60,829 nt of DNA from Elusimicrobiota bacterium (GTDB lineage: Bacteria; Elusimicrobiota; Elusimicrobia; UBA1565; UBA9628), in contig JACQWX010000032.1 in NCBI GenBank assembly GCA_016209035.1, forward strand, positions 1 through 60,829, given 5' to 3'. The position numbers were made by a program, and so were the translations under genes. The notes beneath the pieces are model-generated. The model had not been told where the DNA came from. It made no database searches and saw only the letters and a list, made by a program, of their open reading frames with translations. Each line of letters starts with the position of its first letter. Position 1 is the first letter of the stretch. Positions 49,981 to 57,252 of the stretch are shown in pieces.

Positions 49981-51042
49981 CTATTTGACGTTGTTCTGAT
50001 TGAGCATCTGCATGCTCTGCATCGCGTACATCGTCAGCATGGCGCCGGCGGTGCCGCCTACCGCCTGGTTCATGACCCCGCCCACGACCATCATCATCAC
50101 CATCTGGCCCATCTGCTGGCCCATCTGGTCCCGGTAATCGGCCTTGACTTCCTCGCCCTTCAGGCCCTCGATGGCCTGGGCGATCTTGTCCAGGTCGGGG
50201 TCTTCCGGATCCATCAGCGCCCCTCCGCCGGACTTCTTCTTGAGGTTGACGGGCGCGGAGCCGTGGTCGAACTGCCCGAACACGATGTCCTTGCTCGCGG
50301 AGCCGATGGTCCTGCCCGAAGCGCCGGAGCCGTCGAAGCTCGAGCCGGCGCCGGTCCTTGCCCCGTCGCCGCTCGAAAGCTTGGAGGCGGCCGTGGACTT
50401 GGCCTCGGCCAGCCGCACGGAGCGCATGTAGGAACGGCCGTCCGACTGCGCGGCCGCAGCTTTGCCCGCGCCCCCGGCCTCCTCGATGGAAACCTTGGCC
50501 GTCGGCGAGTTGAAGGGCGAGCCGCTCATCGAGGCCCCGGAGCCGCCCGAAGAAGACCCTCCCATGCCCGAGAGGGCGCCGAACTTTCCCTTGGGCGCGT
50601 TGAAGCCCCTCTGTGGCTTGGCCCCGCCCCAGCCGGTCGGGTCGCTCTTGCTGACGGCTTTGAGCGCCGAGGCCAGGTTCGGCGAGGCGGCCAAGGCTCC
50701 CTCGTCGGAGATGGGCGCGCCGGGCGCGGCGCCTTCCTGCGCCTGGTAGAGCGACGACGTTACGGGCTCGTCTGACTTCTTCTTCTTCAAGGCCCCGTCC
50801 ATGGAAAGGTCGATCGCCGAGCCGGGAGCGCCGGAGGGATTCCCCGTCGAGTCCAGGCTCTGGAGGTTCTGCTCGACCGCCGCGCCGGCCTTGGGCACGG
50901 CCACACGGGAGGACCCGGTCTGGCCCATCAGGGGGATGAGCACCCAGAGCCCTGTCAGGCCGAATCCCACCAACAGGGCCCACCAATATTTCTTAAAAGG
51001 GTCGTTATCCCTGCGTACCGTAACCATAGGCTTGGCGCTCAT
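49981..51042 (-). CDS. Membrane protein with N-terminal TM and glycine linker (family member 4)
   Basis: 353 residues from ATG 51042. The promoter overlaps the longer upstream frame, which rules out a start at 51075; ATG 51045 and ATG 51027 are alternatives. A short cytoplasmic head (VTVRRDNDPFKKYWW) precedes TM1 (ALLVGFGLTGLWVLIPLMG), then a Gly/Ser/Ala-rich body with KKKSDEPVTS and KKKSGGGALMDPEDPD. The tail is helical with a methionine-rich membrane-like segment (MGQMVMMMVVGGVMNQAVGG). It opens the four-gene operon; the following gene starts 17 bp downstream. Confidence 0.72.
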   Translation of the reverse strand: MSAKPMVTVRRDNDPFKKYWWALLVGFGLTGLWVLIPLMGQTGSSRVAVPKAGAAVEQNLQSLDSTGNPSGAPGSAIDLSMDGALKKKKSDEPVTSSLYQAQEGAAPGAPISDEGALAASPNLASALKAVSKSDPTGWGGAKPQRGFNAPKGKFGALSGMGGSSSGGSGASMSGSPFNSPTAKVSIEEAGGAGKAAAAQSDGRSYMRSVRLAEAKSTAASKLSSGDGARTGAGSSFDGSGASGRTIGSASKDIVFGQFDHGSAPVNLKKKSGGGALMDPEDPDLDKIAQAIEGLKGEEVKADYRDQMGQQMGQMVMMMVVGGVMNQAVGGTAGAMLTMYAMQSMQMLNQNNVK

Positions 51043-51046
51043 CATG

Positions 51047-51075
51047 AGTTTAGCCCCATGCTGGAATTTTGTCAA
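51047..51075 (-). promoter_or_regulatory. Promoter of the four-gene membrane-protein operon
   Basis: On the minus strand: TTGACA (51075-51070), 17 bp, TAAACT (51052-51047). ATG 51042 lies 4 nt after the -10 box and ATG 51027 19 nt after it. Confidence 0.75.
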
Positions 51076-51133
51076 GCGAATCGGGGTTTATTACCGTTTT
51101 TTTACCGCAGCCTGCCGGCCGCCGGGTGACACC

Positions 51134-52813
51134 CTACGGCGCGGGAGGAAGATAGCGCCTCACCTCGGGCGCATCGGAAGGGAGGGGCTTGGGCGGCTTG
51201 CCGTATTCGTTGAAAATCTGCGCGATTTCATCGTAATCCAGCTCATCCCTGGCCAGGAGCTCCCTGGCGAACCGCTCCAGGATGTGGGACTCGGCCTTGA
51301 GCACGGCCTCCACGTCGCGGATGCATTCATGCAGGAGGGCCTGCGTCGCCGTGTTCAATTTCTCTTTGAAGGCCTCGGAAAGCTGGACCGGCTGGTTCCA
51401 CCCGCCGGCAGGTATCTGGGTGAAGTCGCCTATCAGGCCGTCCCCCCCCATCCCGTAAATCCACACCATGTCGTGGGCGATGGCCATGGCCTTGGCGAAA
51501 TCGGAGGACACGCCGGTCGAGGTGACCCCGTATTTGAGCTTCTCCGCCACGTACCCGGCCAACGAGACCCTGATGTGCGCCTTGAGTGTGTCGATGTCCG
51601 AGGTGTAGAGCTCCTCCCGCGGGATGGAGTGCACCACGCCGAGGCTCCCCCCGCGCTGGATGATGGAGGCCTTGAACACGTCGTTGGTCGGATGGGTCAG
51701 ATAGGTGATGAGGAGGTGCCCCGCCTCGTGGTACGCGGTCATCTCGCGCTCGCGCGGGGTGAGGTTCAGGCGGTGGGCCACCACGAGCTCGATGCGCTCG
51801 ATGGCGGCCGAGATGTCCTTGTAGCTCACCCGGTCCCGGCGCTCGCGCACCGCGATGAGGGCGGCCTCTTTCAGGATGTTCTCGATCTCGGCCGGGGTCT
51901 TGTAGACCGCCTTGCGCGCGAGGCGCCCCAAGTCCACGCCGGGATCCAAGGCGATGTTCCGGGCGTAGTACTCGAAGACCTCCTTGCGCTCAACCAGGTT
52001 GGGCCGGCCCACGGTGATCTTGCGGTCGAAGCGGCCCGGCCGCAGGAGCGCGGGGTCCAGGACCTCCTCCTGGGCGTTCATCGCGCCGACGACCACGATG
52101 TTCGAGTCCTGGTCGGTGAGGCCGTCCATCTCCACGAGGAGCTGGTTCAAGGTGCTGTTCGACTCCGAGGAGCCTCCGAAGGCGTCCATGAACACGCGGT
52201 GCTTGCCCACCACCTCGAGCTCGTCGATAAAGATGATGCAGGCGCCGTAGGCCTTGGCGTATTGGCGCGCCTGCTTGAAGAGCTTGCGCACGCGGGAGGC
52301 CCCGACGCCGACGAAGATCTCCACGAACTCCGAGCCCGCCGTGGACAGGAAGGGCACGCCCGCCTCCGTGGCGATGGCCTTGGCGAGCATGGTCTTGCCG
52401 CAGCCCGGGGGCCCGACCATGAGCATGCCGTGCAGTATCTTGCCCCCGACCTTCTTGAGGACCGCCCGGTCCTTGATGAGCTGGACGACCTCCCAGGCCT
52501 CGCGCTTGGCCTCCATGAGCCCGATCACGTCGGTGAAGCGCACGCTCACCGCGCCGGCGTCCACGCGGGACTTCTTGAACATGGCGAAGCCCCCGCCGTA
52601 CTGCAGGAGGTAGAGGAACCCCACGAAGACCAGAGTCTGGAGGATGCCCCATGGGAGGGACGCGACGTTGATGCCCACGATGTAGCGCCGGATGCTCTCC
52701 TCCATCCCGGACATGTACCAGACCGGGACGATGATGGAGACGATCAGCAGGAGCGCGACGGCGAACCAGAGCCAGTTGCGCTGGAGGTAGAGTCTTAAGC
52801 GGGCCCAGAGCAT
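51134..52813 (-). CDS. FtsH-like AAA+ zinc metalloprotease
   Basis: 559 residues. Two N-terminal TM helices (WLWFAVALLLIVSIIVPVWYM and LPWGILQTLVFVGFLYLLQ) anchor it. The AAA module has Walker A GPPGCGKT, pore loop EFVEIFVGVGA, Walker B IIFIDELEVVGK, and the arginine-finger segment PALLRPGRFDR. The protease domain has HEAGH and the third zinc ligand Asp in SSDFAKA. All catalytic parts are present. It is shorter at the C-terminus than E. coli FtsH and lies between Tad-like genes and the membrane operon, so it is probably a specialised protease, not the housekeeping one. It starts 3 bp after the TadE-like gene. Confidence 0.93.
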   Translation of the reverse strand: MLWARLRLYLQRNWLWFAVALLLIVSIIVPVWYMSGMEESIRRYIVGINVASLPWGILQTLVFVGFLYLLQYGGGFAMFKKSRVDAGAVSVRFTDVIGLMEAKREAWEVVQLIKDRAVLKKVGGKILHGMLMVGPPGCGKTMLAKAIATEAGVPFLSTAGSEFVEIFVGVGASRVRKLFKQARQYAKAYGACIIFIDELEVVGKHRVFMDAFGGSSESNSTLNQLLVEMDGLTDQDSNIVVVGAMNAQEEVLDPALLRPGRFDRKITVGRPNLVERKEVFEYYARNIALDPGVDLGRLARKAVYKTPAEIENILKEAALIAVRERRDRVSYKDISAAIERIELVVAHRLNLTPREREMTAYHEAGHLLITYLTHPTNDVFKASIIQRGGSLGVVHSIPREELYTSDIDTLKAHIRVSLAGYVAEKLKYGVTSTGVSSDFAKAMAIAHDMVWIYGMGGDGLIGDFTQIPAGGWNQPVQLSEAFKEKLNTATQALLHECIRDVEAVLKAESHILERFARELLARDELDYDEIAQIFNEYGKPPKPLPSDAPEVRRYLPPAP

Positions 52814-52816
52814 ATG

Positions 52817-53344
52817 CTACTTCATCCCGGGCAGCTCGAACGCGATGGGCCGGTCGCGGTTGGGGACGTACTTCGTGATCTCGAAATCGAACCCCTTCGA
52901 CTTGTACATCCAGGAGACGGCCACGGGCTTGGTCCGGACCCTGAGGTAGACGACCTGCCAGACCTGGGTGCGCTCGATGGTGAGCACCGGGGCGCCCCCG
53001 TCGAGGTCGAGGAACTTGCCGATCGGGGTGCCGTACCCCAGGTAGTCGGCGACCCTCTTCTTGATGTCGATCGCAAGCACGCCTTCATCGTGGCCGACAT
53101 AGGCATAGTTCCTGTGAGATTCGAGCTGCCAGCGCCTGGCCGCGTAGTAGGACGCGATCTCCATCTTCTGGATGAGCACCAGCGCCGCGAATATCTTAGC
53201 AAAAGCGTAGAGGAAGAACACGAACATCGGCAGGAGGAGCACCGTCTCGGTGGTGGCCTGTCCAGCGCTCGCGGCTGTTCGCGGGCGCTCCGTTGGCTGA
53301 CGTTCCCTCCTGAAGAAACTCCGCCTTCCTACTCCAAAGTTCAT
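52817..53344 (-). CDS. TadE-like pseudopilin
   Basis: 175 residues. A basic head is followed by the TadE-type hydrophobic segment TTETVLLLPMFVFFLYAFAKIFAALVLIQ with the Glu typical of pseudopilins, then a soluble beta domain (VYLRVRTKPVAVSWMYKSKG). TadE/TadF proteins are minor pilins of tight-adherence secretion systems. Its ATG overlaps the stop of the TadG-like gene. A 15-bp inverted repeat spans the junction and places the ATG close to the hairpin. No Tad ATPase or secretin lies in the window. Confidence 0.78.
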   Translation of the reverse strand: MNFGVGRRSFFRRERQPTERPRTAASAGQATTETVLLLPMFVFFLYAFAKIFAALVLIQKMEIASYYAARRWQLESHRNYAYVGHDEGVLAIDIKKRVADYLGYGTPIGKFLDLDGGAPVLTIERTQVWQVVYLRVRTKPVAVSWMYKSKGFDFEITKYVPNRDRPIAFELPGMK

Positions 53345-53376
53345 GGATAAAGCCTCACTTGGAACTTTGGAGTAGG
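53328..53376. repeat. 15-bp inverted repeat spanning the TadG/TadE junction
   Basis: CCTACTCCAAAGTTC (53328-53342) and GAACTTTGGAGTAGG (53362-53376) are exact reverse complements around 19 nt. In the minus-strand mRNA the loop contains a TGAGG ribosome site, and the 3' arm begins at the start codon of the TadE-like gene. Confidence 0.85.
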
Positions 53377-54624
53377 GTCAGGCCACACCTCGGCCCTGGG
53401 AGCGCCCGCGCCGCCGCGCTCGCCGCAGGAGACCGTGGCGTGCAGGTTGGGCCTGCGGTAGTTGAGCTCCTTGGCCTCCTTGTTGAAGTCGTAGTTGAAA
53501 TAGTTCCCGGGCGCCGTCCACGGCTGGGTGACGGGATACCCGGCATACTTCGGATTGGCCATGGGCTTGCGCATCTTGTCGAGCTCGCTGGGCTTCACCC
53601 ACAGTATTTGGAAAAGGCCCGCCCCGCCGTCGCATTTGTCCAGGAAGTCTACCACGATGGGCTTCTCGGGCGCCTGCTCGATGTAGGGCGGGATCAGCTG
53701 ACCCGTAGGCACGCTCCCGTAGTAGGTGATCTGCTTGTGGCAGAAGAACTTCACGCCGTTGGGCCAGAGGAAGCCGCTAGCCGACGACTGGAAGGACTGG
53801 GCGCCCAGGGCGCCGGTCTCCACCGGGTCGCCGGTGTTGAGCCAGTAGGCCTTCTTGTAGAAATTATGCTGCTTGACGAGGCGCTCGAGCACGGAGTACT
53901 GCGCCTCCTCCACCGAGCCCAGGAGCTGCCATATCTGGACGTAGAGCGTGGCCATCTGCTGGGCATCCTCCCAGTTGAGCCACCAGTCGTGCGCGTCCTC
54001 CTGGTCGAAGACCACGAAGACCCCGGCGTACTCCGAGCCCGGCATGTCGGGAGGGTCCTCGTTCTTGGCCGCGCCCTTGCTCGTCTCCGTGTTCTTCCCC
54101 GTCGTGTGCGTCAAGGCGTAGCGGATCTTCCAGGAGGACTCCTCGTTGAGGGTGTCGGGCAGGGGGTTGGGCGGCTTGCCGGGCGAGACCGGATACGCCG
54201 AGTTGCCGTACGGGAAGACGCCGTTCTGGTAGAGGACGTCGCCGAGGTAGACGAAGCACCCTCCTCCGCCGCCGCACCTCCTCTTGCGGTCGCCCTTGAT
54301 GTCGATGTCGCCGAAGCCTTCGGCGAAGATGCGCATGGGGAAGGCGCCGTTGACGTAGGCGGAGCGGTTGAGGAAATCGGAGTAGTTCGTCATCTCGACG
54401 AAGGCCGCGGCGTCCACCGCGAACTGATGCCTGATCTTCTCGCGGGAGAGCTTGGCCGTGTCGTAGATCAGGAAGACGAACAGGAAGAAGGAGGGGAAGA
54501 TGAAGATGGTGGGCAGGACGAACTGCCCGCGCTCGCAGGCCAGCCGCGCCAGGGGACCCCATACGCCCTTCGGGCGTTCCCCCTGGCACGGCGGGGAGAG
54601 GAATGCGCCCCGCCGCCAAGTCAC
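53341..54624 (-). CDS. TadG-like membrane protein with inserted palindromic element near its N-terminus
   Basis: 427 residues from GTG 54624, six nucleotides after its -10 box. Codons 7-25 (AFLSPPCQGERPKGVWGPLA) come from the 56-bp palindromic element. The TadG-type segment ERGQFVLPTIFIFPSFFLFVFLIYDTAKL follows. The rest is a large soluble domain with aromatic-rich strands (FFCHKQITYYGSVPTGQLIPPY) and a helical part (ATLYVQIWQLLGSVEEAQYSVLERL). TadG-like proteins are exported and associate with Tad pili. It begins the TadG-TadE-FtsH operon. Confidence 0.72.
   Translation of the reverse strand: MTWRRGAFLSPPCQGERPKGVWGPLARLACERGQFVLPTIFIFPSFFLFVFLIYDTAKLSREKIRHQFAVDAAAFVEMTNYSDFLNRSAYVNGAFPMRIFAEGFGDIDIKGDRKRRCGGGGGCFVYLGDVLYQNGVFPYGNSAYPVSPGKPPNPLPDTLNEESSWKIRYALTHTTGKNTETSKGAAKNEDPPDMPGSEYAGVFVVFDQEDAHDWWLNWEDAQQMATLYVQIWQLLGSVEEAQYSVLERLVKQHNFYKKAYWLNTGDPVETGALGAQSFQSSASGFLWPNGVKFFCHKQITYYGSVPTGQLIPPYIEQAPEKPIVVDFLDKCDGGAGLFQILWVKPSELDKMRKPMANPKYAGYPVTQPWTAPGNYFNYDFNKEAKELNYRRPNLHATVSCGERGGAGAPRAEVWPDPTPKFQVRLYP
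54548..54603 (-). repeat. 56-bp palindromic element, copy B, in frame in the TadG-like gene
   Basis: Same element as 1280-1335, with the inner hairpin ACGCCC-GAA-GGGCGT and outer stem GCCAGGGG / CCCCTGGC. It is oriented with the host gene, as is copy A, but in a different reading frame. Confidence 0.85.
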
Positions 54625-54630
54625 AAGATA

Positions 54631-54659
54631 AGGGTAGCCCCGCCGCCCGGGAAAATCAA
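54631..54659 (-). promoter_or_regulatory. Promoter of the TadG-TadE-FtsH operon, leaderless type
   Basis: On the minus strand: TTGATT (54659-54654), 17 bp, TACCCT (54636-54631), six nucleotides, GTG 54624. Confidence 0.65.
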
Positions 54660-54702
54660 GTGCTTTACTGTTAATTTACAAGGTCGGATTTGCGGGAAGC
54701 CT

Positions 54703-54978
54703 TCAGAAGCGTTTCAGAAACCGCCGTATCTCGTCGTGGCTGCCGTACAGGAGATAGCGCACCTCGTCTCCATGCCGCTCGAACACCACCCTCCGGCGCG
54801 CATCCACGCGGAACTCGAAAAAGCTCCCCCGCAAATGAGTCAGGCCTGCCCCCGTCGGGAAATGATCAACCTCCCAACCGGCTTCGAACTTCTCGACAGC
54901 CCGGAGCAGCCTTCGGGCGTGTGATGGGGCAAGGCTTGCCAGGCCCTTCAGGAAGGCTTGGGCGTAGGCGAAACGCAT
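54703..54978 (-). CDS. RelE/ParE-family toxin
   Basis: 91 residues with a RelE-type strand pattern: RFAYAQAFLKGLASLAPSHARRLLRAVEKFEAG, then FEFRVDARRRVVFERHGDEVRYLLYGSHDEIRRFLKRF. The basic residues in the final strands are where ribosome-dependent RNase toxins bind. It lies 9 bp after the AbrB-type antitoxin gene. It should be inactive while bound by its partner. Confidence 0.85.
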   Translation of the reverse strand: MRFAYAQAFLKGLASLAPSHARRLLRAVEKFEAGWEVDHFPTGAGLTHLRGSFFEFRVDARRRVVFERHGDEVRYLLYGSHDEIRRFLKRF

Positions 54979-54987
54979 GCCTACGCC

Positions 54988-55263
54988 CTAACGCAGCAAC
55001 CCCTTCAGGTATCGAAGGGACGCCTTGGAATCAGGGAAGGCCGCTGCCGGGGCTTCGCCGGCTAGGCGCTCGATCTTCCTCCATTCCTCCTCCGAAAAGG
55101 GATCGCTGGAGGGAACCGGCTCGATGCGGGTCAACGCGACCCTCTTGCCGTCGACGACAAAACCGACCATGTCTTTCTCCGAGAGGCCGAGGGTCTGCCG
55201 GACCGCCTTCGGCAGGGTCACCTGCGCCTTGGCGCCCATCGGGCTCATCCATATATGCTGCAT
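54988..55263 (-). CDS. AbrB-family (SpoVT-like) antitoxin
   Basis: 91 residues. The SpoVT/AbrB DNA-binding fold is MGAKAQVTLPKAVRQTLGLSEKDMVGFVVDGKRVALTRIEP. The helical C-terminus (FSEEEWRKIERLAGE, then FPDSKASLRYLKGLL) should wrap the toxin. A palindrome upstream is a good autoregulatory site. Confidence 0.88.
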   Translation of the reverse strand: MQHIWMSPMGAKAQVTLPKAVRQTLGLSEKDMVGFVVDGKRVALTRIEPVPSSDPFSEEEWRKIERLAGEAPAAAFPDSKASLRYLKGLLR

Positions 55264-55282
55264 CCCCTTGTCTCCTATGCAA

Positions 55283-55297
55283 GAATTCCCGGAATTC
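55283..55297. promoter_or_regulatory. Palindromic operator of the AbrB/RelE pair
   Basis: GAATTCC-C-GGAATTC, a perfect 7+7 palindrome 20-34 nt upstream of the antitoxin start. A TATACT lies 10-15 bp further upstream on the same strand. Confidence 0.65.
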
Positions 55298-55332
55298 CTA
55301 CACTATGAGTATACCCCCGCGCCATCGTTCCG

Positions 55333-56427
55333 TCAAGCCCCCCGTCTCTTTGGGGAAGGGGAGGAAGGCCGCGCGACAGCCAGGATCTCGTCCGCCCCGG
55401 GGTGGTCCTGGAATTTCCCGGCCTCGATGTCGATGCTGGTCAGCACCGCGGCGCGCAGGCCGCCGTCCACGACCCGGTGGACCCGGAGCTGGTGGGTGGT
55501 CGAGTAGAATTCGCCGCGGACCTGCTCCACCTCGACCCAGAGCCCCCGGTCGCCCCACGGCGCCAGGGCCTCCGCGATCGACTTCGAGAAGGCCTTGTAC
55601 TCCTCGTCCGTCATGCGGCAGGTGACGCCCATGTTCATGAACAAGAGCCCCACCTCCGGGTCGTCGGCCGGGATGTTCTTGGCGATGAACCTGGCGGCCT
55701 TCTCGGAAGGGCACGGCACGATCTGGAGGAAGGAAGGGTCCTCCTTCCGGATCTGAGCGACGGCGTCCGCGGCCTTGTCCATCTCGACGATGCTCTTCAA
55801 GTTGTCCGGCAGCAGGCCCGCGGTCAGCCACCTCCGGTGGTAGATGTCGTGCATGTCCAGGGGCTTGACGTCGAGCCCGATGCGCGCCGAGACGAAAGAA
55901 GCGTCCCATGTCTTGACCGGGTAGAGGAGGTCGGCCACGAGGTTGAGGCCCGCGCCGGCTTCGATCTCGACGAGATAGAACGGCAGCCGCCGCCGGGGGA
56001 AGAAGAGCGCCGCCGGAGCCGTCCAGAAGACCGACCGGACGGGCACGAAGGCCCTGCGCCGCCCTTCGCGCAGGTTCTCGTAGAAGGACTTGGGCGGGTC
56101 CGCCAGGAACTTGGCCAGCCCCACCGAGGGGTCGGCCTCGTCCGTGCCGCCGCAGGAGGGGAAGTAGGGCTGCAGGGGGCTCTCGGCGGAGTTCAGCGCC
56201 TCGAAATGGAGGCAGGTGAGGAACAGGGTCCAGGCCTCGTTCCACGCGACGAACTTCCGCTTCTCCCAGGCCTTGGCGGCCTCCCGCCACCAGGGCGGGT
56301 CGCCCTTCTTGAGCTCCTTCGAGAGATGCCCCAGGATGGCGGCGGCCAGCGGCGTCGTCACGGACGCCCCGCGGTCCAGCTGGCCGATGAAGTCGTTTTT
56401 CAGCATGGGAAGGCCCCGCCTTCCCAT
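55333..56427 (-). CDS. DUF2332-like protein of unknown function
   Basis: 364 residues from ATG 56427; in-frame ATG 56406 is the alternative. The family signature is LVEIEAGAGLNLVADLLYPV, resembling a nucleotide-binding loop of methyltransferases, with VSARIGLDVKPLDM and IYHRRWLTAGLLPDN nearby. The C-terminal part (LGADRGL/EQVRGEFYSTTHQLRVHRVV) is typical of this group. A 12-bp inverted repeat overlaps both possible start codons, which could mask them in mRNA. It follows the phosphorelay genes by 38 bp. Confidence 0.7.
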   Translation of the reverse strand: MGRRGLPMLKNDFIGQLDRGASVTTPLAAAILGHLSKELKKGDPPWWREAAKAWEKRKFVAWNEAWTLFLTCLHFEALNSAESPLQPYFPSCGGTDEADPSVGLAKFLADPPKSFYENLREGRRRAFVPVRSVFWTAPAALFFPRRRLPFYLVEIEAGAGLNLVADLLYPVKTWDASFVSARIGLDVKPLDMHDIYHRRWLTAGLLPDNLKSIVEMDKAADAVAQIRKEDPSFLQIVPCPSEKAARFIAKNIPADDPEVGLLFMNMGVTCRMTDEEYKAFSKSIAEALAPWGDRGLWVEVEQVRGEFYSTTHQLRVHRVVDGGLRAAVLTSIDIEAGKFQDHPGADEILAVARPSSPSPKRRGA

Positions 56428-56429
56428 GC
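56403..56429. repeat. 12-bp inverted repeat over the DUF2332 start
   Basis: GCATGGGAAGGC and GCCTTCCCATGC are perfect reverse complements around CCC. Each arm contains one of the two candidate ATG codons of the minus-strand gene. Confidence 0.75.
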
Positions 56430-56465
56430 CGGCCGTTCATTCATGGAACAAGCGCTACGCGCTTG

Positions 56466-57140
56466 TCACCTGGATTCCTCCGGAGAGATGAGGCCCATCT
56501 CGATGCCTTTGACCACCGCTTCGGTCCGGTTCGAGACGCCCAGCTTCTGGAAGACCGCGTTGAGATGGTTCTTGATGGTCTTGACCGAGCAGTCCATCTT
56601 CGCCGCGATCTCCTTGTTGGCAAGGCCCGATCCCAGGAGCACGAGCACCCGTATCTCCGTCTTCGTGAGCGCTACGGGCGAGCCCTCGCCCTGGGACGAC
56701 GCCATCTGGCGCAGGCCCGCGATGAGCTTGCCCATGACCGGCTGAGGGATCATCACCCCGTCGTTGGCGAAGGTCTTGAGTGCGTTGACGAGCTCGGTGG
56801 CGGGCAGCATCTTGGAAAGGTAGCCGTTCGCCCCCGCCTGGATGGACTCCATCACGTGCGCCTCGTCCTCGTAGCCCGAGAGGATCAGGACGTTGGTGTC
56901 CGGGCACTCCTTGCGGATGACCCGGGTGGCCGCTATGCCGTCGATATGCGGGAGCTTGATGTCCATGAGGATGACGTCGGGCTTGAGCTTCTTGGCCAGG
57001 CGGATCACTTCCTGCCCGTCGGCGGCCTCGCCCACGACCTCGACCTGGCGCTCGTCCTCGAGGAGATCCTTGATGCCCTCCCTGAAGAGCGTCTGGTCGT
57101 CCGCGATCAGGACCCTCACTTTTTTCTTCGAAGATGCCAT
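56466..57140 (-). CDS. NarL/LuxR-type response regulator
   Basis: 224 residues from ATG 57140, chosen for the GGAGG ribosome site. The receiver domain has the acidic pair in VLIADDQTLF, the phospho-acceptor Asp in VILMDIKLPHIDG, and Lys in GYLSKMLPAT. The C-terminal LuxR helix-turn-helix is LTKTEIRVLVLLGSGLANKEIAAKMDCSVKTIKNHL. It should bind DNA when phosphorylated by a neighbouring kinase. It lies 112 bp downstream of the receiver-kinase hybrid gene. Confidence 0.95.
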   Translation of the reverse strand: MASSKKKVRVLIADDQTLFREGIKDLLEDERQVEVVGEAADGQEVIRLAKKLKPDVILMDIKLPHIDGIAATRVIRKECPDTNVLILSGYEDEAHVMESIQAGANGYLSKMLPATELVNALKTFANDGVMIPQPVMGKLIAGLRQMASSQGEGSPVALTKTEIRVLVLLGSGLANKEIAAKMDCSVKTIKNHLNAVFQKLGVSNRTEAVVKGIEMGLISPEESR

Positions 57141-57187
57141 GCAACCTCCTCTTTTTGCGACCGTGTGAGTATACAATATATTGGCCC

Positions 57188-57238
57188 AGGCGCCAGGCTT
57201 CGGGCTTGGGGCTGATTCCGGGGTCAAGCCTGGCGCCT
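57188..57238. repeat. 13-bp inverted repeat AGGCGCCAGGCTT / AAGCCTGGCGCCT
   Basis: A perfect pair at 57188-57200 and 57226-57238 in the gap between two regulator genes. The same core occurs at 10127-10177 and in part at 60531. Confidence 0.7.
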
Positions 57239-57252
57239 CCCAGCGCTTCGCG

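Noticed and set aside
48540..49988. Long plus-strand frames opposite the membrane-protein operon
   Set aside because: They mirror the Gly/Ala/Ser-rich minus-strand genes, have no domains and no ribosome sites.
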